From: Lamellibrachia columna
Lineage: Eukaryota > Annelida > Polychaeta > Sabellida > Siboglinidae
DNA length: 64,000 bases
Assembly: GCA_963662155.1 (NCBI GenBank)
Contig: OY759263.1
Coordinates: 38,332,595 to 38,396,594, forward strand
Direction: 5' to 3'
The stretch's first letter is position 1, and each line of letters opens with the position of its first letter. Below, piece by piece: positions 39,601 through 52,500 of this stretch. The notes under the pieces are model-generated. The model ran no database searches, had not been told where the DNA came from, and saw nothing but the letters and a program-made list of their open reading frames with translations. The translations under genes were made by a program, and so were the position numbers.

Positions 39601-42600
39601 TTTAAATATAATTATATATATATTATACATGGCAAAAAATAGTCCCGTATTTTCACCCTAAATTTGCTATAATAAAATCTGGAAAACTATTCTCTAGACT
39701 TGAATATTTATGACCCACTCCACCAAAATCAGGAATAAGTTGGAAAATTACATTTTGAAATAAAGGTACCACATGAAAGACAATTGTATGGGCTTTCCGA
39801 TGGTGTCAAAGACAACTACCAAGCTCTATTAGTTGTTGAGTTATTGTTTGATAAAGAAAAGGTACCCCAGGCCATTTGACGAAAAATTATTCTGAGAAAA
39901 ACAGCTTTGAAGTTTACTAAAGTATATTCATACATTTCAATAGCAAAGGCACATCATATCAAGTTTAAATTTTCACTGTTGTAGACTTGTAGTACACATC
40001 AACATGGATATATTGGTGGAATTCCATTTCGATAGCTGTGAAAGTCTGCAAGATATTGCGTTCTCGGCAACGTTGCCGCCAAGCTGTCCACGCACTCGTG
40101 CACAGTGTCAACTGTCACTCGATCGTGGTTTTCCTCGTCACTTTTGCCCTCATAAAATAGAAGAAGCTATTTGATCTGTCTGACTCGACTAAGTTCCCCA
40201 GTCATCAGCAACTAAATAATTTAATAAACTTAGATTTGATATAATAACAGTCTCCATGCATCAAACTCAAACCAAAACAAACATGGCTTCACATGGAGGT
40301 AAAGGTCGCATTCCATGCACCAGTTTATACATTTGTAACCTGCTCCACCAAAATCAGGAATAAGTCGGAAACACCGAGCCTGGCTATTCAACTTCAAAGT
40401 GTGTGGAAGGGGTGAATTTGGCTGTGATGGCAGATTTTCAGGTGTTGATGTTTTTAATTAGCCTAACTATCCTAGATTGCTGTCATCCTATTATAAGGAC
40501 ATAAAACGATTGATAACTTCGAAAAAATATGATGTTTCATAGAGCTATGAATAACTTAATGGACAAACACAAAGGAAACTGCTCAATTCAGATGTATCGT
40601 ATTCACTACACATCGTGTCCATCCCGCCATATTGGTATTGTTGGAAAGCTGATCTATTAATGGATGCATTTACTAGGGCAAAATCAATCACCTGTTACTA
40701 TTTAACCAGTTAGAGAGGTTTAAAATGGAGATCAAACGTAAACAAACACATTATTCATTGAATAATAATGAGGGCGTAATCACATGAAACAAATTGCAAT
40801 GGCTGATTGGCTCAGCTAGAAACGCGCATGCTCTGAACAATGGAACAAAGCCATCTTTGTTTTGATTTGAGTTTGATGCACGGAGACTGTTATTATATCA
40901 AATCTACGTTTATTAATCAATTATTTAGTTGCTGTTGACTGGGGACTTAGTCGAGTCAGATGGATCAAATACCGACATCATTTCTGAGGGCAAAAGTGAC
41001 GAGGAAGACCACGATCGAGCGACAGTTGACACTGACAGCTTCCAGAATCGAGCAAGTGCGGGGACAGCTTGGTAGCAACATCGCTGAGAATGCCATATCT
41101 TGCGAACTTTCACAGCTATCGAAATGGAATTCCATCAATATATCCGTGTTAATTTTCACTTCAACAGTGCAAAATTTCAACTTGATATGATGTGCCTTTG
41201 TTAGTGAAATGAATGAATATACTTTAGTAAACTTCAAAGCTGTTTTTCTCAGATTAATTTTTTTTCTAAAGATCCGGGGCACCTTTTCTTTATCAAACAA
41301 TAACTCAACGACTAATAGAGCCTTTGGCACCATCGGAAAGCGCATACAATTGTCTTTCATGTGGTACCTTTATCTCAAAATGTAATTTCTGATTTATTCC
41401 TGATTTTGGTGGAGATGGTCACATTTGTTCAACATTTTATTGCAGGAGGGGGAGCATGCTGGCTGCACCTATACATTAGTAATTTGTGTTATGAGTTTGG
41501 CAGTCAATATAATGGGCCTCCTACTGTGGTTTAACTATAAAGAAATATTTTTATATGAATGATGAATTGCATGAAACATGTTGACAGAGTGCTACTGAGG
41601 TCTGCCAGGAAGTTAGCCCAGCAATACTCACTTATGTACCAGGAGCAGATTCCAACCGCACAGCTCGTCCAGAGGGTGGCCAATGTGATGCAGGAATACA
41701 CCCAACAGGGGTGAGTTAACACAACTTGTGCCCCATGCTCATAACAAGTACACCTAGCAGGGGTGAGTTACCACAACGTTGGAGTGCAAACTACATGTAA
41801 TAGTAGTGTAGTAGCACGCACGTACACACACACAGACACGCACGCGCGTGCATGCATGCACGCACGCGCGTGCACGCACACACACACACACACTGCCTTT
41901 AGTCGCCTGACAAGCACTGTATGTTAATTGGTACATGTATTGCAGTGGTGTGCGTCCATTTGGTGTGTCCCTCTTGTTGGCTGGTTGGGATGAAGATGGC
42001 GGCCATCCCTTTCTCTACCAATGTGATCCTTCTGTAAGTTATAATTGTTTGCTTTTCTACAACTTCCGTATATTGATAGATTTTCATGTATGAATTCTCA
42101 TTCCTGGAATGTTAACTGAGAAATATTAAGAACATACGTAGTAAAAAATATATACATTACATATCTGGGGTCAGGCCCTTAGCCAGAAATAAAAAATTTC
42201 CAGTCTTGAACATTCTAAAAACACATGAAAAGCTTCCCTGGAAGTCATTCACATCTATGACAAATATTATTGGCCCAATTGATTTTTTTCACTGCATGCC
42301 AATGCTGGTTGAGATAATGACAGCCATTATTGGCCCATTTGGTTTTTGCACTGGTAAGCCAATGGGCAATGCAAGTTGAACAAGTGTCAAATGATTGCCA
42401 TTTTAGGCCATTATTGGCCCAGTCGACTCTTACTAGCTGTGCTGCGAGATTGGCATTATCACCTACACAGGAGTAACAACTTTGCATACATTTAAGCCTT
42501 AGTATTTAGCCTAGTTAAAAAACAATGAAGCCAAAACATATTATAGAATACCATATGGAACACAGAGGTAGGACAGTCACACATTACTGTAAACATGCAA

Positions 42601-45600
42601 CATAATGTCACTTTTATCGGACAAAAATGTATGCCACTATTCGTATAATCTCCCCAGGTAACAACATGATAATGATAAGAACATGATTTTCCCACAGTAT
42701 GCAGCCATCTTGGATTGAATGTTGCGTGTGACTTATATCAGTAACCATTGGATTTAGAGGACTCAAATTTGGTGTGTAGTTACTCCACATAACCCCAATG
42801 AAAACAGTCAGTTGACTTTCCCAGTTTAAAAAAAACTTGTTTTCATGATTATTTTACATCTGAATATATTTTTTCATCATGAAATGGTTGATGGTTCATT
42901 ATATAAAATATAGGTAATGTTTTCTAAAAAGTTATACATAATTTTCAAGAATGTACTATCAAGAAACACTGTAGAAAGTTTCAAGCAATTCTGTCAAACA
43001 ATAGCCGAGATAAGTGACACGGGAGGCAGTAGGTGTGAGGGAAAACATGTTTGTGAGAAAATCGCGTTCAAAGTTTATGTACATTGGCACATACATTTCA
43101 ACATCTGAAAAGCAACCTAGATTGAAACTTTACATACTGAATGTATAATCTATCAAAAGGCAAAGTTCAGAGTCATTGGCATTGTAAAATAATAAAAATA
43201 TATGACAAACTAAGCAACTTATCACAATAAATGTACCAAACAGAAAAACGTCTGGAAAATAGCACACCAGTCCATAGTTCATACAAATAAAGTTCACTGG
43301 AGCATACATAAAGTTCACTGGAGCACAGCAAAATCCCTAAAACGCCCCAGGTGCATAGGTGGATCCATCTCGAGCCGTTGTTCGAGCAACCTTTCGTGCC
43401 CGACGTGCTGGCCTGCACTTGCCGCACAGACTCTCGCCTCAGTCCCATCAATACAGTCTGGTGACAGAGTTGCATTGATGACCTTGTCACAACTGGTGCA
43501 GAAAGTCTCGAGGCCACACACCATGCCGAGGGTGCAGTCGACAGCTCGGATGGAGAGTGTACGCTTCCTATACAACGTGCATGGCAGGTTCACAGCAAGA
43601 GATGGCAACACGGCGCAGCGTACAAGTACTGTTGAAAGATCTCCAACAGCATCTGTCTCATCCACAACCAGGAAACGCGGGACATCTATCTCCTCCAGAA
43701 GATCTGCTTAACCAAACTTCCGTTCAGTGACAGACAGTCTCCGAGACGGATCAACTGGTGCCGCTTTGATGCCTGGAAAAAATACACAATCTAAATGTAT
43801 TTCATGAACAAAAAAGTATCAAAGACATGTTCAACAACAAAAGCCCCCCCACTATGTATGCAGGGGTATGGCATTGAATGCATTGCCATATTATACACAC
43901 ACACCCGCGCGCGTGTGTATATAGGCTATGTGTACGGTAATTACCAAGGTAAGTTATAGTAATATAATAAACCATAGTCACAACTCTGCCTCTGGTGTGC
44001 CTGGAAGACCCCTGGGCCTGAATGTCAACACAACCACGAACATCAACAGCATTAACTAGATCAGCATCAAATCGCTTATACAGTAATAGTTATGCCACAA
44101 AGGCTAACGATGTTTGGATAAAACACAAATGTACATAAATCTGAATCATATGCATTATTTTAGTGAACATATGAAATATCAGAAATTAAACTTACACCAT
44201 TCTCGCTGGCACCATGGTCGAAGACAAAGTTGTCGCCGCAGGTTCATTGGCATATTCAACCCTCGATGCCTTCGCATTGTGTGCTAACTGCAACGATGCA
44301 AGCTTTAGCTGCCTCCCAGTACCATAACTGTCCACTCGCTTTCGAAAAATGGCATAATGTCATTTTACAAAGCGATATAAATGAACGAAACGCACGGGAT
44401 AAAAAAGTCGATCGAATCGAACGTAGCTGGCATTTCAAGCTGATGTCAGAGGATGGAAATTAGTATTACAACCAATTAGAGCGCTTGATTTGAGGGAATC
44501 CGACATCACATGATGCTGTCCGGCGAATCGTGATGGGATTCCCCATTCCTTTGTTGCCGAGATAGTTCAAAGGCGGTCATTTATAATTGGAATTATACGG
44601 ATACTCGCCGCACACATTTAAAACTGTTTGTAGCATCATGCAGAGCGAATATGGGGCTTTCCCGTGATATGTGCCATGTTGGAATAGCAGCGTTTTTCGG
44701 CATGGAATCGCTTGCGGAAAATCACCTAATGTTCCGTTAGTCTCGGTTGATTTGACAAAGACTTAGGTAACGATAGGCAGTGCAACTTACGACAGTGCAA
44801 CTTACATGACAGTGCAACTTACATGTATGTCAAGTGCAACTTACATGAATGTCAAGTTGAATAATATTTATACACGGAAATGGCAACAACTCGAAATTCA
44901 TTTTATTATAAAAAATCCGCCAAATCCGACCCGAGTCTCTCGTTAAGTACATGCATGCAAATACGTCTAGTATCAACAAACATGATTATAATCACACTGA
45001 AAATAAAATGCTTGACACTAAAAATAAAGCAATACAACAAATAAAAATAGAAGGTGTAGCATTCAATAATGCAACTGGTTTTGAAAGTAATACATTGAAA
45101 CATTACTTTGATAAAACAGCAATCATCCAAATCCAGTATTGGCTAGGCTATGGTTATATTGGACAAAAAACAATATGAATTTACTACAGTGTGCACAGCC
45201 TAATTGTTCGTGGTTTGTCTGCAGTTTGAGTTTTCTTTCAGCAACTGGGAAACTTCTGCTTTGGTTTTCGATTCGAGGGTTGTGAGTTCAAGACCCACAC
45301 TGGGCACGGTTCGTTTTCGAAGCTTAGGCAATTTCGTTTACCCTACTTTGCCTCAGTCTACTCAGCTGCAAATGAGTACAAACACTGTTTGGAAGGTACT
45401 AGCGATGGACTAGTGTCCCGTCCAGGAGAGTCAGGATAACTGCACTCTAAGTTGCTTTGCACTACAGAAACCAGGTTTAAGCACTGGCCATATAAGCCTT
45501 CATGGCTTTCATAAAGCGTAATGCCTGGGGGATGACTTTACCTTACCTACACGCTGATTATGTATGTGAAATGGAGCCCGAATCAAACTCAATTTTTAAA

Positions 45601-46360
45601 TCGACCGCAATCGCACTTGGTCACTGCAGAGTGCCAGCGGCAGGCACATCAACATCGTGCATCTCCGCCACCGTAACAAAAGATGTGGAAGGCACCACTG
45701 CCTTGGATTATTCAGGGACAATCGCTGGAACGCTGCTCTTATTCATGTTTACGAAAAAGGCATCGATTGTTGTGAACTTTGATGTTGACATATCGTGCCA
45801 TCTTTTCGCTCGTTCTCGCTTGATAGGTGCCATTTTGAACTCGCCCCATGACATCCGGGTCACGGAATTGTTTCTTCAAATGAGAGCGCCAATGGATAGG
45901 CACAGGGAAAGCCTACAGAAACACGTTTCCCAACCAATGATGTACACGATTACAATAAATAGAGATCGGCCGCAGTATCACTAATTTACCCATCTTCATC
46001 AGAAATTTGTCCGTCTCCAAGATGGGCAGACGGGTACATGCCTAAGGGCCTGTCTGGTATACATGATCGATTCTCCCGAAAATAGGCAAACAAAAGGTCT
46101 TTTATCAAATTGATCCATTCCTCTCTGTATTGTACCAAAATGTTACATACATATTTAATTTTGCTATGCATAGTTGCACCTATTTCCAATGAGGAATAAC
46201 GGTGAACAAGGGCACTTTTTATAAACATGTATTTTATCTCTTTATTTGGTATAATTATTTATTTATTATTATTTAATCTTAATAGAACACTCTATTTTTT
46301 AATATAAATATATATATATATATATTTTAATACCTTGCTGGATCTCAAGTCAGAGACCCC

Positions 46361-46458
<98 letters not shown>

Positions 46459-46469
46459 ATATATATATA

Positions 46470-46516
<47 letters not shown>

Positions 46517-49500
46517 TGCCACCTGCTTTGTTACTCCATTTTGATACCTTGCTGGATCTCAAGTCAGAGACCCCATTAGTAGGACACCTTGGCGATTGGT
46601 AGTGTAAATATCCAATACATTCAAACCCTTTGGGAAAAACTGGCCCTGTGAAACATATTATAGAATACCATATGGAACACAGAGGTAGGACAGTCACACA
46701 TTACTGTAAACATGCAACATAATGTCACTTTTATCGGACAAAAATGTATGCCACTATTCGTATAATCTCCCCAGGTAACAACATTCCTGTGACGTGTAAA
46801 CATTAAGTGTGTTCTCAACAAGCTGCAGCAATTTTTTGCAGTGTCTTGTGAAACTTTTCATTGTTCGATAATCATAATTAAAAAAAAAAATTCCAACAAT
46901 TTGTTTTGTTTTGTACTCGATTGATGCAAATTTGTTTTTGCTAAATGGGACATTCTATTTAAATGTCTGGTTTTAGCCACACCTATTATTTGCACTATTT
47001 TGTTTTTTAAATTTGCTTTCACGCTTTTGCAGTTACTGCATATTCACCATATGTTCACCACATGCAAACTCCTATAGTAGCTCCCTCGGAATGTCTGTTA
47101 ATTATAGGAACTTTGCTTTGGGTCCACTGGTATACTGTTAATAATGGCAAAACAGTCAAAGATTTAAACGAAAAAGGCGTATAACAACCTGAAGTGTCCT
47201 AGGCCAGTACACATACACACATTTTGTGACATCATAGGAATATGTGTACGTGTACTCGAGATAATTCAGTAGACCTACGCGCCTATGCTATAACTACACA
47301 AAAAGTTACAGTTCGGATAGAAAGATTTCAAAGTTTTTTGCCTGCAACAAACGGCGCGGAGGAAAGTCGGTGTTTATGTCAAAAGTCGTGGTGCGCCTTT
47401 AATTAGGGGTGCAGCTACAAATACAGTATTTACGTTAAGTTAAGTACGCCAAATTCCATATTATGCAGAAGGATACCGACAGGTGTCACCCCTAGCGGGA
47501 ACTCACTTTAACTTAGCATAGATTAGCGTAATTAATTAGCATCGTCTACTTGAAACATTATTACATTGCAGCTTGCATAAAAATACTTACCGGTACGCAA
47601 TTTTGGTTGCACCGAATTGCATAATTTCATATATATTTATATATATATAAGTGCTGTGTACCATATTGCAGTGTACCAGTGTACCAGTATTTTTATGTGT
47701 TTTGATACTGGTATTTTTATTCAGTCGAACCGGTATTCCATAAAGTATGTTACATCTTCAATTGACAATGATTGAATCAAAACCATCTAAAAGTCACTGA
47801 ATTTGAACGAAAAGTCAAGGTATTCAACACATGGCGTGCACACTTCCTTTGAGCGGAGTGCACATGTCCGGAAGAGCAAATCGTATCAGTCGATAAATGG
47901 CCTGGTGCCAGTTCCACAATGTGGCGCTACTGTGACATTGATACAAATGGCCTGGTGCCAGTTCCACAATGTGGCGCTACTGTGACATTGATACAAATGG
48001 CCTGGTGCCAGTTCCACAATGTGGCGCTACTGTGACATTGATACAAATGGCCTGGTGCCAGTTCCACAATGTGGCGCTACTGTGACATTGATACAAATGC
48101 ATTTTCCTGTGTGTAGTGTGAGGGATGCTTCTCTGAATGTTTCAGGAACCATATTACTTTCAAGCAAACACATCTCACAGCGTTTTTTAGCTGCAAATAA
48201 ATTTATTTCCAGCATCTATGCTGTTTCGTATATAGATATAATTAATTGAATAGGTTAACAAATTTTAAAACAATTGGAAAGACAATGAATGCATAAAATT
48301 ATCAATGGGTCTAGTCTATCTGTTACGATAATATCATCTGCCAGCGTGTTTGCATATGAACAGTAAAGTAAATGTTAATACAAAGAAAATCTTAGCACAG
48401 AGTTTCAATGCTGTTTTTTAGATGCACCGGAAAAACTGTATACTGTACAAAATATATAGAGCCATATGTTAGATATATATAGAGCCATATGGTACACAAC
48501 ACTAATGTATATATGTGTACAGTAGTACCTGCCATCAACGGACCCTACGACAAGGGGACACCTGCAATGTCCTGACACTGTGATGTTTGTTTTGCGCTTG
48601 AATGAATGAATGGTGTATCGCTGGTGCTGGTAGTTTCGGCTTCGACAGTTCGATTAGGTCCAATGCCAGTGGTCCTTCGAGATTTATGGAATGTCACAGC
48701 TGAGATGTTTTCCCACCTTCTTTGCATCGGTGTGTGGTTAGGTTGTTAGAATTCGTTCAGAAAGGATGGACATTACGAGAGAGCAGGAGTCAGGTGGACA
48801 ATCTTGTATGGAAAATTTTTCTGATGTATCATGACGTATCATGAGTCAGGATCGTGGTGTTAAATTTTCAGGAGTGGTACTGTATTGACCAATTTGTGTA
48901 AGAAATGTAATTTTTGTAGTATGACAGTAATATCTTTATTATACAACCTATGCAGGTTTTAATTATTAATAGATATCCAGCCACATTTCTACCATTGTAG
49001 TACTGAACCCTCCATTCCAGCATTACCTGTCCCTTCGATGAGGGGACACCTGCCATATAGAGACACTTGCTTTGGTACTGATATATCCATTGAAGGCAGA
49101 TACTATTGCATATATATTTGACTGACCAAACCAGTGTTGACATGTTGAAATATTGACATGTTTAGTTTTTTACATCGTTCGAAAGCATGCAAAGATGAAG
49201 TGACTAGAGGCGGAGATGGAATGGCTGAGGCAGTGCATTGTGGCATTGGTGGGAAGGGAAGAGGTGGGTTGTGCCAGTGGTTCTGGTGGGGGGGGGACAG
49301 CAGATGATAAAGTGGGGGAAGGTGATGAGAGATATGCTAGGGAAAGCTCAGCTCAGCATGGGAGGAGGCTGAGAGGAGGTAAGGTGACATGATGGAAGGA
49401 GACGGGGCGGAAGACAATGGGAGCAAAGGCACCAGGAGATGGGTGGGAAAGGTGACATGTTGATGGGCGAGAGGGAGATGGACAACATGCTGCCATGTGA

Positions 49501-52500
49501 CAAAACTGCAGGACAGAATGCAACGGAAGGGATCCTACGCAAGAGCTACTCTGAGGTAGTGATAGAGGGGGTGGGGAGGAGAGCGAGGGTGTTTGTGGAG
49601 GAATCAGTAGTTAGGAAGACTGACAGAGCACTAAGCTAGAGGGACAATATGGTGGTTTGGTTTCCAGGGGCAAAAATAGAGGCTATGACAGAGAGGGTTG
49701 AAAAAATCGTGGGTCTGGGTGATGGAGGTTCCATTTTATTACACATAGGGACTAACACCGCAGAGAGGGAGGGTACAACTGCCATAGTTAGGAAGAACAG
49801 CTAAGCTTACATGGATTGAGCAGATAATTCTGTCGGATTCTACCGGTAATGGAAAGCTGGGGTCAGAGATATCAAAATTGCCAGAGGATTAACAAGTTAA
49901 AAAAAGAAAACATTTCTGACGCTGATTATAAATGCGTGTTTAAATGCAAGGAGCATAGTAAATAAGAAAAACGAAAAAAAAATATGGTAGAAGATATTCA
50001 CCCTCACAAATTGGTATAACCAAATCATGGGCCAATAAAGACATATCAGATGCTGAATTAGGACTGACAGGATACGTAATGTTTAGGAGAGATCTAATAG
50101 GAAGAAGGGGAAGGGGAGTATATTTTATATACAGTATTAAGAATCTATTCAGGCTTACAAAATAAAATTAGAAAGGGAAGCAAATTGCGATGAAGCTGTT
50201 TGGTGCAGTATAATTACAGGAAATACAACATTAACTATCGGATTAGTTTACCGAAGTCCAAACATAAATGAAGAGGATAACACAAAAATACAAAATGCTA
50301 TGAAGGAAGTGAGTAAAGGGGAATGTATCATAATGGGAGATTTTAACCAAGGACACATACAATGGAAACCTCTAGAGAGTACAGGGGGGCGCTACTGTGA
50401 CATTGATACAAATGCATTTTCCTGTGTGTAGTGTGAGGGATGCTTCTCTGAATGTTTCAGGAACCATATTACTTTCAAGCAAACACATCTCACAGCGTTT
50501 TTTAGCTGCAAATAAATTTATTTCCAGCATCTATGCTGTTTCATATATAGATATAATTAATTGAATAGGTTAACAAATTTTAAAACAATTGGAAAGACAA
50601 TGAATGCATAAAATTATCAATGGGTCTAGTCTATCTGTTACGATAATATCATCTGCCAGCGTGTTTGCATATGAACAGTAAAGTAAATGTTAATACAAAG
50701 AAAATCTTAGCACAGAGTTTCAATGCTGTTTTTTAGATGCACCGGAAAAACTGTATACTGTACAAAATATATAGAGCCATATGTTAGATATATATAGAGC
50801 CATATGGTACACAACACTAATGTATATATGTGTACAATAGTACCTGCCATCAACGGACCCTACAACAAGGGGACACCTGCAATGTCCTGACACTGTGATG
50901 TTTGTTTTGCGCTTGAATGAATGAATGGTGTATCGCTGGTGCTGGTAGTTTCGGCTTCGACAGTTCGATTAGGTCCAATGCCAGTGGTCCTTCGAGATTT
51001 ATGGAATGTCACAGCTGAGATGTTTTCCCACCTTCTTTGCATCAGTGTGTGGTTAGGTTGTTAGAATTCGTTCAGAAAGGATGGACATTACGAGAGAGCA
51101 GGAGTCAGGTGGACAATCTTGTATGGAAAATTTTTCTGATGTATCATGACGTATCATGAGTCAGGATCGTGGTGTTAAATTTTCAGGAGTGGTACTGTAT
51201 TGACCAATTTGTGTAAGAAATGTAATTTTTGTAGTATGACAGTAATATCTTTATTATACAACCTATGCAGGTTTTAATTATTAATAGATATCCAGCCACA
51301 TGTCAAAAGACGCTATTAGAAAAATAGCATACAAGCAGACTATGTGGAGGGTTTGTAGGCATACCAGAAAGGATGAAGACTACACAAATTACAGAGGTAC
51401 TTAATGCAGCTATGAATGAAATTAGACAATCTAAAAGAAGATGTGAGCAAAAATTAGCATGTAACATAAAAAAATTACAGCAAGAATTTGTATGCATATA
51501 TCAGGAGTAAACGAAGTGTACGAGGCAAGGTTGAACCACTAGCAGATAGTGCTGGAAATATAATATCACAAGGTTTTTAATGGCAGAAGACCTAAATGGA
51601 TACTTCAGTTCAGTGTTTACCAGAGAGGATATTAGTTCATTACCAGTTCCAGATGCTAAATTTCAAGAGATTAAATCAAACTATTAGGTAACTCCAGAAA
51701 TGGTAGCTACGAAAATATAGACAATGAAGGACAATAAATCACCTGGAGTGGATGGAATTCAAAAGTAGTAGGGGATCTCCACTGGCTGTGGGCACCATAA
51801 GGCCCGTCGCACAAACACTCGACTGAGGATGTTGTCTACTGCTGTGTCATCCTGGTCAATGAAGTATGTCATTGATGGTCCACACGTGCAGTCCATCAAT
51901 GACATAAGTGCTGCGTGGGTTGTTGGATTCTTTGGCCAAAATTGTAGGTGTAGCCAATTTGCTGAGGGAACGGGTACGTCAGGAGGGCAAGTTTGCTTTA
52001 CAGCCCCAAGAAATGCCGTGTAGACATAGCCGTGGCTGTGTGGGTGATGCATTCATGTCGCCTCGCATGAACTGCTGTTTCAGCAACATTTTCAATGTAC
52101 TGTTCTGCCTTCTACCAAAACTGTTCATACGGCCAGGAATGATGTCTCGTAGATCACATATGATGTCAACATCACCAAGTTAAACAAGCATATTTACACA
52201 CTTGTCAATTTCAGCCTGTTCCTCATTCTTTGAGGAAGACGTCATTTATGAGTTGTCGATATATATTTCGTAAGTACATGGGTTTAACATCAGCCATGAG
52301 GCTGCATGATTCCCTGAATTCACGCCTCATCTGACGAGTGTCGTAGCGTGGAGGACGTTCTATCACTTGCAGTTTGTTGCCTTATCACTATCGCTAGCAT
52401 CTGATAGCGTCTTCCACAGAAAATGGAGATTAACTTTCCCCCGGGGTATATATAGGTAAGGAGAGTGGTTCTGTGTGGCAGCCCGCAATGTTTCAGGTTT

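Noticed and set aside
45245..45320. A functional tRNA gene
   Set aside because: A box B is present, but no cloverleaf can be drawn and the downstream body matches a SINE.
45502..45984. 160-aa + strand frame
   Set aside because: No motif, starts inside the SINE 3' end, and overlaps a more plausible transposase-like reading on the other strand.
46292..46697. IYIYIY frames on both strands
   Set aside because: AT microsatellite.
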